In this document: one piece after another, positions 25,453 through 34,534 of the stretch
Numbering within the stretch: the stretch's first letter is position 1
How the letters are laid out: the number at the start of each line of letters is the position of its first letter
Assembly (NCBI GenBank): GCA_029225065.1
Contig: JAQXVT010000073.1
Coordinates: 27,784-91,783, forward strand
Origin: Lachnospiraceae bacterium
Lineage (GTDB): Bacteria; Bacillota; Clostridia; Lachnospirales; Lachnospiraceae
Direction: 5' to 3'
DNA length: 64,000 bases
Made by a program: the position numbers and the translations under genes
The notes under the pieces: model-generated
Databases searched by the model: none
What the model was told of the DNA's origin: nothing
Seen by the model: the letters and a program-made list of their open reading frames with translations, nothing else

Positions 25453-26331
25453 ATGGGAAGAGTAGCGATTGTAACAGACAGCAACAGCGGTATTACACAG
25501 GCGCAGGCCGGAGAGCTTGGAATTCACGTTATTCCGATGCCGTTTTATATTAATGGAAAACTGTATTATGAGGATCTGACTCTGTCACAGGAGGAATTCT
25601 ATCAGCATTTAAGCGAGAAAGCGGAGATTTCAACCTCGATGCCGGCGATGCCGGATGTGACCGGGCTTTGGGATAAGCTTCTGAAAACATATGACGCGGT
25701 GGTACATATCCCAATGTCAAGCGGACTGAGCAGCTCCTGCCAGACCGCACAGATGCTGGCGCAGGATTACGACGGACGCGTGCAGGTGGTTGATAATAAG
25801 CGGATTTCCGTGACACAGCGTCAGGCGGCGCTGGATGCAGAGGCTTTGGCACAGGCTGGATGGAGTGCAGAAAAGATCAAGGCGTATTTGGAGGAGACAG
25901 CGATGACCTCCAGTATTTATATCACACTGTCTACCTTATATTATCTGAAGAAAGGCGGACGCATCACACCGGCTGCGGCTGCACTTGGTACTTTGCTTCG
26001 TTTAAAGCCGGTGCTTCAGATTCAGGGTGAGCGGCTGGATGCGTATGCGAAGAGCCGGACACTGAAGGCTGCGAAGAGTGCGATGATCGAAGCCATCCGA
26101 AAAGATTGTGTGGAGCGCTTTGGAAGTGACGAGCAGGCGACAGGCATGGATATCATGATTGCGTATTCCGGTACGGATATGACGGAGGTCAATCAGTGGG
26201 AGCAGGAGGTGCGCGAAGCATTTCCGGGACATGATGAGATTATTGTAAATCCGCTGTCCTTAAGCGTATCCTGCCACATCGGACCGGGCGCGATTGCAGT
26301 GACGTGCTCGAAGAAGCTGGAGGAGATTTAA
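25453..26331 (+). CDS. DegV family fatty-acid-binding protein
   Basis: A 292-residue cytosolic protein of the DegV/FakB family, which binds a fatty acid in a central cavity and presents it to a kinase for phospholipid synthesis. It begins GRVAIVTDSNSGITQAQAGE, then shows the family segments ISTSMPAMPDV (about 58-68), HIPMSSGLSSSCQTAQMLA (about 83-101) and TLYYLKKGGRITPAAAALG (about 159-177). ATG 25453 follows CCGGAGGAATC. The specific fatty acid is unknown. It is a single-gene unit whose stop codon lies in a dispersed repeat. Confidence 0.93.
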   Translation: MGRVAIVTDSNSGITQAQAGELGIHVIPMPFYINGKLYYEDLTLSQEEFYQHLSEKAEISTSMPAMPDVTGLWDKLLKTYDAVVHIPMSSGLSSSCQTAQMLAQDYDGRVQVVDNKRISVTQRQAALDAEALAQAGWSAEKIKAYLEETAMTSSIYITLSTLYYLKKGGRITPAAAALGTLLRLKPVLQIQGERLDAYAKSRTLKAAKSAMIEAIRKDCVERFGSDEQATGMDIMIAYSGTDMTEVNQWEQEVREAFPGHDEIIVNPLSLSVSCHIGPGAIAVTCSKKLEEI

Positions 26332-26390
26332 CCAAGCCAGGCAGCGAAGCAAATTGCGAATATCCGCTTTGATTCGAGTCAGGCAAGACC
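26327..26390 (+). repeat. Dispersed repeat family 1, short copy
   Basis: TTTAACC at the degV-family stop codon opens an element with the core GCAGCGAAGC, TTGCGAATATCCGCTTTGAT and TCGAGTCAGGCAAG. The reverse complement matches the plus-strand copy at 41281 over about 45 bp. The core forms a small hairpin. Confidence 0.75.
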
Positions 26391-26416
26391 CATGCGAGAC
26401 CGCGCATAAAAAAAGC

Positions 26417-26507
26417 TTGACAAATACAGGAAACAGTGGTAGTTTATGTGCATAAATAAAGCAAATGACGAAGGCGTCTATACCGAAAGGTGTAGACGTC
26501 TTTTTTT
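26417..26507 (+). ncRNA. Candidate small RNA: promoter followed closely by a terminator
   Basis: TTGACA (26417-26422), a 17-bp spacer and TAGTTT (26440-26445) form a promoter with a start near 26452. About 20 nt later comes a strong terminator stem, GGCGTCTATACC / GGTGTAGACGTC (one G-T pair) with a GAAA loop and TTTTTTT (26473-26507). The predicted transcript is about 55 nt, with no gene directly behind on this strand. The hairpin could alternatively serve only as terminator of the degV-family gene. Confidence 0.4.
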
Positions 26508-26581
26508 GTTTATATATCATTCACTTCGGTTTCCAATTGCAGCATCGCTGTGATTAGAAATAAATATCACACACACTTTTT

Positions 26582-26607
26582 GGGCAGCGTTCATAGGGAC
26601 GCTGCCC
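26582..26607. repeat. Hairpin GGGCAGCGT / ACGCTGCCC
   Basis: A perfect 9-bp stem with an 8-nt loop between the small-RNA terminator and the end of the DUF885 gene. No T run follows on either strand in the right place for that gene, so it is not a standard terminator. Confidence 0.45.
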
Positions 26608-26707
26608 GCCCCCTCTAAGGACATTTTCATATCTCAAAGCAGAAAGAATCTCTCTTTTATTTTTCCAGTACAGATAGTTTTTCAGTCAGCGGAAACGTTT
26701 TGTCTGT

Positions 26708-28711
26708 TTATGCATCCAGTTCCTCCATCACATATTTTTCCAGAATGTTAAACGGCGCGGGCCCGACTTTCAGTACCGCCTCATGAAACGCTTTCAGCGT
26801 AAACGCATCTCCCATCTCCATTTTCGCCTTTTCGCGCAGAGACTGGAAATTCAGCCAGCCGACATAATACTGCAGATAATTGCCAGGCGACTGCAGGATG
26901 TTCTGGTAAAGGGCGCGCGCGGAATCCTCACGGAATCCAAGCTGTGTCAGAAAGGCGGAGACATCCTCGAGGGAGTAGCCCCTGTAATGGATTCCGATGT
27001 CAAGCAGGGACGCAAGGCCAAGCGTGAAAGCGCGGTTTTTCTGGGCAATGGCGGCTGTTTTGGTATCCTGACTCCAGAGGCCGTAGGAATACATTTCCAC
27101 GTAGGTGGCCCATCCTTCCGTGTAGCCGCCGGTGCCGAGAATATTGCGCAGCGGGTCCGGGGAGAGCGACTGAAAATAAACGCTCTGATAGAGATGGCCG
27201 GGATATCCCTCGTGCGCCAGTGTTGTATACAGCTCAAGTCCCTGATAATGCTCGGCAGGATTGATGTAGATCACGTTGTCGAGGTAGCTGTCGATCGCGG
27301 GCGTCAGGTAAAAGGCCGGACTTAAATATTCCTGCAAAGAGGCATGCACCTGACGGACCGCGCAGGAAACCGCAGGAGAATCCGGGAAATCCTGTGTGAT
27401 TTTCTGGCGGAGATCCTTGAGCATGCTCACCGGGTCGTCATCTAAAGAGGAAGATACAGGTAATTCAAGAGTTGACGAAATACGCGGAGAGAAAGAAACA
27501 GGTGCAAGCCTTGAGACGCTGGATGAAGGAAGAAACAGCGAGGCAATCCATTCATTGTTGATATCTGGCTGTGCAGAAAGTCTGCTTTCTTTTGCTGCGT
27601 CGCTTTCGTTTGCTGTTTTTTGCGTTTCACCGGCTTCTGAAGCAGTTTCATTCGAAGATGTCTCCATTTCATCAGTGACCGGTTCAGACTCACCTGCCCA
27701 CGTCTCAGCCTCGTCGATAGTTGAATCCACCACCCCAATCAGTTCCTGCGCCGCCGTGAAATCCGCCGTCATCTGCTGCTTGATTGCTTCCTCAATCTTC
27801 TCGATCGGCCGTTTATCGCCGGTTGTTTTATGTACAAGATACTCATAATATTCTTTTCCTTTGGGGAGATACGAAAGACCAAGTTCATTTTTTCCGGTGC
27901 CGATCAGCGAACGGAGCGCGTCGATCAGATTCTGGTAGGCGGGGATGACGTAGGTGAGCACGGATTTTTTGCAGCGGTCGCAGTAGGCGATTTTTTCATC
28001 TGCAGTCAGGTTTGTAAAGCGGTCAATTTTATCTTCAAAAACGGAGATCAGATAATTGTTTTCCGGGTCTTTGATAAAGTCGCTGCACTGTCTGATGACC
28101 GCCGTGGCACTTGCACGGCTCATAAAAAGACCGGCGGTGGATTTGTGCTGCTCAAAATCGATGACCGAAGAAAAATAGTTGGGAAGCTGAGTGAGCAGTG
28201 CAAGATAGTCCTCGATATCGCCCTTTGTGCGCAGGGGATATTCGGCGAGCAGGATTGGCAGCTGCGCCTGAATACCAAGGGAGGCGCCAAGGGGCTCATC
28301 GTACAGCACAAGGTCAGAAGCAGTAAGCTCCGTATCGAGATAATCAAGAAAAATGTCGTAGGTCAGCTGCTGCGAAGCAGACAATTCATTTCGGTCAAAC
28401 GCTCGCAGCGCTGTCTGATAATTTTCGCAGGCGGAAAGAGCGAGCATCCGGCTTTGCAGATCGGAGCTGCCAAGCGAGACCTCCTCCTGCTGAATGCCAT
28501 AATTTTCCGGATTTGCGACGGTGTAATGCAGGTTTAAGGTGTTTCCGCCAAGCTCGGAGCAGAAGACTTCTTTGGTGAAATCAGAAAAACGTTTCTTCTG
28601 TGTGAGCGGGAATCCGAGAAAATGCAGCACACTGCATCCGACCACAAGCAGGGCGATCAGAAAGAGCAGGAATCGTTTTCGAAAGTTAAAATAAGGAAAG
28701 GAACGGGACAT
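26708..28711 (-). CDS. DUF885 family metallopeptidase-like lipoprotein
   Basis: A 667-residue exported protein. The N-terminal hydrophobic segment RFLLFLIALLVVGCSVL contains the lipobox VVGC, so it is probably lipid-anchored outside the membrane. The C-terminal half has the DUF885 zinc-peptidase signature LAHEGYPGHLYQ (about residues 497-508) and the downstream GYTEGWATYVEMYSYGLW (about 534-551), whose Glu is the likely third ligand. A Glu/Ser/Thr-rich insertion of about 55 residues (around 340-395, with ETSSNETASEAGETQKTANE) interrupts the middle. The substrate is unknown. Transcription is from its own upstream region toward the degV-family gene. Confidence 0.85.
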   Translation of the reverse strand: MSRSFPYFNFRKRFLLFLIALLVVGCSVLHFLGFPLTQKKRFSDFTKEVFCSELGGNTLNLHYTVANPENYGIQQEEVSLGSSDLQSRMLALSACENYQTALRAFDRNELSASQQLTYDIFLDYLDTELTASDLVLYDEPLGASLGIQAQLPILLAEYPLRTKGDIEDYLALLTQLPNYFSSVIDFEQHKSTAGLFMSRASATAVIRQCSDFIKDPENNYLISVFEDKIDRFTNLTADEKIAYCDRCKKSVLTYVIPAYQNLIDALRSLIGTGKNELGLSYLPKGKEYYEYLVHKTTGDKRPIEKIEEAIKQQMTADFTAAQELIGVVDSTIDEAETWAGESEPVTDEMETSSNETASEAGETQKTANESDAAKESRLSAQPDINNEWIASLFLPSSSVSRLAPVSFSPRISSTLELPVSSSLDDDPVSMLKDLRQKITQDFPDSPAVSCAVRQVHASLQEYLSPAFYLTPAIDSYLDNVIYINPAEHYQGLELYTTLAHEGYPGHLYQSVYFQSLSPDPLRNILGTGGYTEGWATYVEMYSYGLWSQDTKTAAIAQKNRAFTLGLASLLDIGIHYRGYSLEDVSAFLTQLGFREDSARALYQNILQSPGNYLQYYVGWLNFQSLREKAKMEMGDAFTLKAFHEAVLKVGPAPFNILEKYVMEELDA

Positions 28712-28888
28712 GGCAGACTCCGAAGGGCATCTTGCTCTAGTTTATGTGGGCGCATGAGGTGATAGAACTACTGGTGCGTAAATGAACGGAGTGCGGCAGG
28801 CCCACTGTAAAGCAGCGCGGAGCAATAAGCAGTGTTTTGTAAGATAGCTTTGCATGGGCAATAGTTTGAGAAGAAAGCGCGAAACGGG

Positions 28889-29255
28889 TTGACAGAAAAT
28901 GGTGCTTGTGCTACCTTAGAAGATAGTGAATAACTGGCTATTGGCATCTTTGATAACAGCCGGAAGCCGGAAAAAACGCAAACTCAGTGAAAAAGAGAGT
29001 ACCCATCTGGAAATGCTACAGAGAATTCCTGTTTGGTGAGAGGGAAGACACAGAAGGATAGGGAAGATGGCTTTTGAGGGGCGTATCTGAGCCGGAGGGT
29101 TAGGGTACGACAGGACCGCCTGTTACAGCGGAAGGGTAAGAGGGAGAGCTCCCAAAGCACCCGCAGAGGTCTGCATCGCAAGAGGCAGATGAAAAGAAGT
29201 GGTACCACGGTCCGTCCGTCTTCTATATTATAAAAAGAAGACAGGCGGTTTTTTT
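28889..29255 (+). promoter_or_regulatory. T-box leader (tRNA-Met) of metG with promoter and terminator
   Basis: Promoter TTGACA (28889-28894), 17-bp spacer, TACCTT. The leader carries Stem I with the specifier ATG at 29067-29069, in the context GAAG-ATG-GCTTTTGAG that aligns with GAAG-GTA-GCTTTCGAA in the valS leader. The T-box AAGTGGTACCACGG is at 29197-29210. The terminator stem CCGTCCGTCTTCT / AGAAGACAGGCGG with seven T residues is at 29212-29255. Uncharged tRNA-Met pairing with the T-box would stabilise the antiterminator and allow metG transcription. Confidence 0.9.
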
Positions 29256-29316
29256 AACCGAATCCAAGCAGCGAAGCGGGTTGCGAATGTCCGCTTTGTC
29301 TCGAATCAAGCAAGCA
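29251..29316 (+). repeat. Dispersed repeat family 1, short copy inside the metG leader
   Basis: TTTTTAACCGAATCCAAGCAGCGAAGC, core TTGCGAATGTCCGCTTTG, then TCGAATCAAGCAAGC. It begins in the T run of the T-box terminator and ends 26 bp before the metG start, so it becomes part of the mRNA leader only when the terminator is read through. Confidence 0.75.
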
Positions 29317-29342
29317 ACGACCATAGATTGGAGGAAAACAAA

Positions 29343-31331
29343 ATGTGCAATCAGTGTAAACCAAAGTATTATATGACAACCGCGATCGCCTATGCGTCCG
29401 GCAAGCCGCACATCGGCAACACGTATGAGATCGTGCTGGCAGACAGCATCGCCCGCTACAGAAGAATGCAGGGCTACGACGTATTTTTCCAGACCGGTAC
29501 CGACGAGCACGGCCAGAAGATCGAGCTGAAGGCCGAGGCCGCAGGCATCACGCCGAAGCAGCACGTAGACAACGTGGCAGGCGAGATCAAGCGCATCTGG
29601 GATCTGATGAATACGTCCTATGACAAATTTATCCGTACGACGGACGAGGATCATGAGCGTCAGGTGCAGAAAATTTTCAAAAAAATGTATGAAAAGGGAG
29701 ATATCTACAAAGGCTCTTATGAGGGGATGTACTGTACACCATGTGAGTCCTTTTGGACAGAGTCTCAGCTGGTGGACGGCAAGTGCCCGGACTGTGGACG
29801 CGAGGTAAAACCGGCAAAAGAGGAAGCGTACTTCTTCAGAATGAGCAAATATGCAGACCGTCTGATCGAGCATATCAATACGCACCCGGAATTCATTCAG
29901 CCGGTATCCCGCAAGAATGAGATGATGAACAACTTCCTGCTTCCTGGTCTGCAGGATCTTTGCGTATCCCGTACCTCCTTTAAATGGGGTATCCCGGTTG
30001 ACTTTGATGACCGTCACGTTGTTTATGTATGGCTGGATGCGCTGACCAACTATATCACCGGAATCGGTTATGACTGCGACGGCGACAGCAGCGATCTGTT
30101 TAAGAAGAACTGGCCGGCAGACCTGCATCTGATCGGAAAGGATATCATCCGTTTCCATACGATTTACTGGCCGATATTCCTGATGTCTCTCGATCTGCCG
30201 CTGCCGAAGCAGGTATTCGGCCATCCGTGGCTGCTGCAGGGTGACGGCAAGATGAGTAAATCCAAAGGAAACGTGCTGTATGCAGACGACCTGGTAGAGG
30301 TATTCGGTGTGGATGCTGTCCGCTACTTTGTACTGCATGAGATGCCGTTTGAAAATGATGGTGTAATCTCCTGGGAGCTGATGGTCGAGCGTCTGAATTC
30401 TGATCTTGCAAACACGCTTGGTAATCTGGTAAACCGTACAATCTCCATGACAAACAAATATTTCGGCGGAGTAGTCACAAATGCAGGAGTGACAGAGCCG
30501 GTTGATGAAGAACTGAAGGCTGTTGCACTTTCTGTACCGGGCAAAGCGACCGCGAAGATGAATGAGCTGCGCGTGGCAGATGCGATCACAGAGATCTTTA
30601 CGCTGTTCAAGCGCTGCAACAAATACATCGACGAGACGATGCCGTGGGCTCTGGCAAAGGACGAGGCAAAGAAAGACCGTCTGGCAACGGTGCTTTATAA
30701 CCTGACCGAGAGCATCGCGATCGGAGCCTCTCTTCTGGAAGCATTTATGCCGGAGACCTCGGAGAAGATCCTTGCACAGTTAAATGCAAAGAAGCGTACG
30801 CTTGAGGAGATGAACCAGTTCGGTCTTTATGAGTCCGGCACAAAGGTAACGGAGCAGCCGGAAATCCTCTTTGCAAGAAAAGATCTCAAAGAGGTGCTTG
30901 AGTACGCTGAGAAGTTCCAGGCAGCACAGAAGGCTGCAGCAGGAGAACCGGCGGAAGAGGAGAAAAAAGAGGACGCAGAGCCGGTGATCGACATCGAGCC
31001 GAAGGAAGAGATCACATTTGACGACTTCGGAAAAATGCAGTTCCAGGTCGGCGAGATCATTGCCTGCGAGGCAGTGAAGAAATCCAAGAAGCTGCTCTGC
31101 TCTCAGGTAAAGATCGGAAGTCAGGTAAAGCAGATCGTTTCCGGAATCAAAGCACACTACAGCCCGGAGGAGATGGTCGGCAAGAAGGTAATGGTACTGG
31201 TAAACCTCAAACCGGCGAAACTGGCAGGTGTCCTTTCTGAGGGAATGCTGCTTTGTGCAGAGGATGAGAACGGAGAGCTTGCTTTGATGGTTCCGGAGAA
31301 GAAGATGCCGTCCGGCGCAGAGATCTGCTGA
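29343..31331 (+). CDS. metG: Methionyl-tRNA synthetase
   Basis: A 662-residue class I synthetase charging tRNA-Met. ATG 29343 follows TTGGAGGAAA; the open frame extends upstream only through leader sequence. Motifs: HIGN (about residues 24-27), a zinc knuckle CTPC...CPDC (about 131-150), KMSKSKGN (about 303-310), and a C-terminal tRNA-binding EMAP/Trbp111-like domain (about 560-662, FGKMQFQVGEIIACEAVKKS). A Glu/Ala/Lys-rich linker (about 525-555) joins the catalytic and C-terminal parts. It is controlled by the T-box leader. A MATE gene starts 4 bp after the stop, suggesting readthrough into it. Confidence 0.97.
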   Translation: MCNQCKPKYYMTTAIAYASGKPHIGNTYEIVLADSIARYRRMQGYDVFFQTGTDEHGQKIELKAEAAGITPKQHVDNVAGEIKRIWDLMNTSYDKFIRTTDEDHERQVQKIFKKMYEKGDIYKGSYEGMYCTPCESFWTESQLVDGKCPDCGREVKPAKEEAYFFRMSKYADRLIEHINTHPEFIQPVSRKNEMMNNFLLPGLQDLCVSRTSFKWGIPVDFDDRHVVYVWLDALTNYITGIGYDCDGDSSDLFKKNWPADLHLIGKDIIRFHTIYWPIFLMSLDLPLPKQVFGHPWLLQGDGKMSKSKGNVLYADDLVEVFGVDAVRYFVLHEMPFENDGVISWELMVERLNSDLANTLGNLVNRTISMTNKYFGGVVTNAGVTEPVDEELKAVALSVPGKATAKMNELRVADAITEIFTLFKRCNKYIDETMPWALAKDEAKKDRLATVLYNLTESIAIGASLLEAFMPETSEKILAQLNAKKRTLEEMNQFGLYESGTKVTEQPEILFARKDLKEVLEYAEKFQAAQKAAAGEPAEEEKKEDAEPVIDIEPKEEITFDDFGKMQFQVGEIIACEAVKKSKKLLCSQVKIGSQVKQIVSGIKAHYSPEEMVGKKVMVLVNLKPAKLAGVLSEGMLLCAEDENGELALMVPEKKMPSGAEIC

Positions 31332-31335
31332 TTTT

Positions 31336-32703
31336 ATGGAAAAGATGGATAAAAACGAAGTACAATATAAAAAGATGACAGAGGATCCGGTCGGAAGACT
31401 GATCCTCTCACTTGCGGTGCCGACCATCATCAGTATGATTGTCACCGCAGTCTACAACACAGCGGATACGTATTTTGTATCGCGGCTTGGTACGAGTGCA
31501 TCGGGTGCGGTCGGCATTGTGATGTCTCTCATGGCGCTGATTCAGAGTATCGGTTTTATGACGGGGATGGGTGCAGGCAGCTGGATGTCACGCCTGCTCG
31601 GCCAGAAAAAGGATCAGACGGCATCCCAGGTGGCGGCCAGTGCGTTTTATTTTGCGTTTGCGCTCGGTCTGCTTGTGGCGGTGTTTGGACGGATCTTTCT
31701 GGACCCGCTCGTCGGCCTTTTGGGCGCGACGGAGACGATCCGGCCGTATGCACGGGAATATGCGCAGTACATTCTGTACGCGGCGCCGTTTCTGATTGCG
31801 TCGTTTACGATGAATAAGATGCTTTGCTCGGAGGGAAAAGCCAGATTTGCAATGTTTGGCATTGCATTTGGCGGAATTTTAAACATCTTTCTGGACCCGC
31901 TTTTTATTTTCGGACTGAATCTTGGAATTGCCGGAGCGGCAATCGCGACCGGGATCAGTCAGCTTGTGAGCTTCGGCATTTTGCTGTACATGTTTGTCAG
32001 CGGCCGTACGATCGCGAAGCTTGGAATCAGAAATGCTGCGCGAAATGCAAGAATGTACGTAGAGATTGTGCAGTCCGGCCTTCCTTCATTTTTCCGGCAG
32101 GGACTTGCAAGCGTGGCATCGATCGCATTAAATAAGATGGCGGCTGGTTACGGCGATGCGGCAGTGTCCGCAATGGCGATTGTGACGAAGGTTTTCATGC
32201 TGATCTTTTCTGTGCTGATCGGGTTTGGACAGGGCTATCAGCCGGTGGCCGGCTACAATTACGGTGCAAAAAAATACGGCAGAGTAAAGGAAGCGTTTTC
32301 GTTTATGGTCTGCTCGGCGGCGGTGTTTATGACGGTATTTGCGGTGCTTGGCTATCTGGCAGCGCCGCAGCTGATTCGTTTCTTTATCAGCAGTGATCCG
32401 GATGTGGTGAAAATCGGCACGGCGAGCCTTCGGTTCCAGTGTCTGTCCATGCCGTTTCTGCCGCTGAACATCTGCTGCAATATGACCTTTCAGACGATCG
32501 GGCGCACCGGTCTTGCGACCTTTCTGTCGATCGGACGTCAGGGGTATGCATTTCTGCCGCTGATCGTGATCTTGCCGCGTTTCATCGGCCTGACCGGAGT
32601 CGAGGTGGCGCAGCCTCTTGCGGATGTGATTTCGTTTGCGATCTGCGTGCCGTACACAATAAAATTTATAAGAGAACTAAATCAGAAGGCGGAAACCGCC
32701 TGA
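31336..32703 (+). CDS. MATE family efflux transporter
   Basis: A 455-residue polytopic exporter. After a short charged N-terminus the typical opening is DPVGRLILSLAVPTIISMIV and TAVYNTADTYFVSRLGTSAS; the second half has FRQGLASVASIALNKMAAGYG and VLIGFGQGYQPVAGYNYGAKKYG. It starts 4 bp after metG and shares little obvious identity with the MATE at 22896, so it is not a recent duplicate. ATG 31336 has a poor ribosome binding site, implying coupling to metG translation; ATG 31345 or 31375 are alternative starts. Substrate unknown. Confidence 0.92.
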   Translation: MEKMDKNEVQYKKMTEDPVGRLILSLAVPTIISMIVTAVYNTADTYFVSRLGTSASGAVGIVMSLMALIQSIGFMTGMGAGSWMSRLLGQKKDQTASQVAASAFYFAFALGLLVAVFGRIFLDPLVGLLGATETIRPYAREYAQYILYAAPFLIASFTMNKMLCSEGKARFAMFGIAFGGILNIFLDPLFIFGLNLGIAGAAIATGISQLVSFGILLYMFVSGRTIAKLGIRNAARNARMYVEIVQSGLPSFFRQGLASVASIALNKMAAGYGDAAVSAMAIVTKVFMLIFSVLIGFGQGYQPVAGYNYGAKKYGRVKEAFSFMVCSAAVFMTVFAVLGYLAAPQLIRFFISSDPDVVKIGTASLRFQCLSMPFLPLNICCNMTFQTIGRTGLATFLSIGRQGYAFLPLIVILPRFIGLTGVEVAQPLADVISFAICVPYTIKFIRELNQKAETA

Positions 32704-32716
32704 AGGAGGAACAGAT

Positions 32717-34111
32717 ATGAAAGAAAATGCATGGCTGTCCTACAGCGAGGAGCAGAAAGCAGAGCTGGAAGCCCTGGCAGGACGCTATAGAAAATTTCTG
32801 GACGCAGGAAAAACAGAGCGTGAGTGTGCGGCGGAAGCCATTCGCCTTGCACGTGCAGCTGGCTATGTGAGCCTGGAGGAAGTGCAGGAAGCAGGCAAAA
32901 AGCTTGAGCCGGGCGATAAGGTTTACGCCTGCGGCATGAAGAAGATGCTGGTGCTGTTCCAGATCGGAAAGCAGCCGCTGGAAAATGGTATGCGCATTCT
33001 TGGCGCGCACATCGATTCCCCGCGCCTTGACCTGAAGCAGAATCCGATGTATGAGGACACGGAGCTGGCTTACCTGGATACGCATTATTACGGCGGCGTC
33101 AAGAAATATCAGTGGGTGACGATTCCGCTTGCCATCCACGGTGTTGTGGCAAAGAAAGACGGCAGCGTGGTTGAAATTTCGATCGGTGAGAAAGAGGATG
33201 ATCCGGTTGTATTCATCTCTGACCTGCTGATTCATCTGGCTGCTGAGCAGATGGAGAAGAAGGCAAAGGTTGTGATCGAGGGAGAGAATCTCGATATCCT
33301 GGTAGGCAGCCGCCCGATTTCAGAAAAAGATGAGACTGGAAAGACACAGAAGGATGCGGTAAAGGCAAACATTCTCGCAATCCTGAAAGAACAGTACGGC
33401 ATGGAGGAGGAGGATTTCCTCTCCGCAGAGCTTGAGATCGTGCCGGCTGCAAAGGCACGCGACTGCGGACTGGATCGCAGCATGATCATGGCTTACGGCC
33501 AGGATGACCGCGTGTGCGCGTATACTTCCCTGGAGGCACAGCTGGATGTGCCGGTGCAGGAGCGCACAACCTGCTGCCTGCTGGTGGACAAGGAAGAGAT
33601 CGGAAGCGTCGGAGCGACCGGTATGCGCTCTCATTTCTTTGAGAATACCGTCGCAGAGCTGATGGAGTGCGCGGGAGATTACAGCGAGCTGAAGCTGAGA
33701 AGATGCTTAAGCCGCAGCCGCATGCTCTCTTCCGACGTAAGCGCCGCGTACGATCCGCTCTTTGCATCCTGCTTTGAGAAGCGCAACAGCGCATACTTTG
33801 GACACGGACTCGTATTCAATAAATACACCGGTTCCAGAGGAAAGGGCAGCAGCAACGACGCGAATGCAGAGTACATCGCGGCAATCCGTGAGATGATGGA
33901 TAAGCACGGCGTTGCATTCCAGACCGCAGAGCTTGGCAAGATCGATGTGGGCGGCGGCGGAACGATCGCATATATCACGGCACTTTATGGCATGGAGGTT
34001 ATCGACAGCGGCGTGGCAGTGCTGAACATGCACGCACCGCAGGAGGTAACGAGCAAGACGGATGTCTACGAGGCGTACCGCGGATACTGTGCATTTTTGC
34101 AGGAGGCATAA
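32717..34111 (+). CDS. M18 family aminopeptidase
   Basis: A 464-residue zinc exopeptidase (aspartyl/aminopeptidase I family) that removes N-terminal residues from peptides in the cytoplasm. Metal-site motifs: ILGAHIDSPRLDLK (His and Asp, about residues 95-108), LLVDKEEIGSVGATG (Glu pair, about 292-306), and the late HAPQEVTSKTDVYEAYRGY with the last His ligand. TGAAGGAGGAACAG precedes ATG 32717 and overlaps the end of the MATE gene, so it is likely the third gene of the metG transcript. A terminator lies 100 bp downstream. Confidence 0.94.
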   Translation: MKENAWLSYSEEQKAELEALAGRYRKFLDAGKTERECAAEAIRLARAAGYVSLEEVQEAGKKLEPGDKVYACGMKKMLVLFQIGKQPLENGMRILGAHIDSPRLDLKQNPMYEDTELAYLDTHYYGGVKKYQWVTIPLAIHGVVAKKDGSVVEISIGEKEDDPVVFISDLLIHLAAEQMEKKAKVVIEGENLDILVGSRPISEKDETGKTQKDAVKANILAILKEQYGMEEEDFLSAELEIVPAAKARDCGLDRSMIMAYGQDDRVCAYTSLEAQLDVPVQERTTCCLLVDKEEIGSVGATGMRSHFFENTVAELMECAGDYSELKLRRCLSRSRMLSSDVSAAYDPLFASCFEKRNSAYFGHGLVFNKYTGSRGKGSSNDANAEYIAAIREMMDKHGVAFQTAELGKIDVGGGGTIAYITALYGMEVIDSGVAVLNMHAPQEVTSKTDVYEAYRGYCAFLQEA

Positions 34112-34212
34112 AATACGAAAATAAATGTGCCGATGTGGGGCAAATAGCCGGATCAATGCGGCGAAAGCGGAAACGCGAAGATTTAGCTGAAAAGGTGAAC
34201 ACAGAGGAAAGA

Positions 34213-34244
34213 GGCAGGATATCGAAGCGGGTATCCTGCCTTTT
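34213..34244 (+). terminator. Terminator after the M18 aminopeptidase gene
   Basis: Stem GGCAGGATA / TATCCTGCC with a 10-nt loop and TTTT. Confidence 0.82.
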
Positions 34245-34469
34245 CTGCGCTTGACGGGAAATAAAGAAAGGAAAGCGGTTTGCGAATGTCAGTTTTATTA
34301 TGGAAAAAGAAAGGGGAACGAGGATTTGCTGAAATTTTACCGGACGAACCTGCTTGAAAAACTTGAGGAGGCGCTGGGGCAGACCTGGCGAAGACGTTTC
34401 TGTTTTCACTGCCGGTCAGCGGCGTGGCCGGGGTGAGCGAGTAAAACAGATGATTCTTCCTGTGCAAGA
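34245..34469 (+). other. Intergenic stretch with repeat fragment and possible gene remnant
   Basis: AAAGCGGTTTGCGAATGTC (34273-34291) is a piece of dispersed repeat family 1. After AGGGGAACGAGG, a frame beginning near 34325 reads LLKFYRTNLLEKLEEALGQT and ends at a stop near 34436; the neighbouring frame ends LAKTFLFSLPVSGVAGVSE. This looks more like debris of a lost gene than an intact small protein. I do not recognise it. Confidence 0.3.
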
Positions 34470-34498
34470 TTGACAGAAGGTTCTTTTTCGAATAAGAT
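34470..34498 (+). promoter_or_regulatory. Strong sigma-A promoter of the plsY-like operon
   Basis: Consensus TTGACA (34470-34475), a 17-bp spacer and TAAGAT (34493-34498). The leader is about 30 nt, with GGGGGAG before the start codon at 34535. Confidence 0.75.
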
Positions 34499-34534
34499 GG
34501 GGTTAGTGAAAAAGAGCATCAGGGGGAGAAAAAG

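Noticed and set aside
31336..32703. The two MATE genes as a recent duplication
   Set aside because: By eye their N-termini, loops and lengths differ widely; they look like separate subfamilies.
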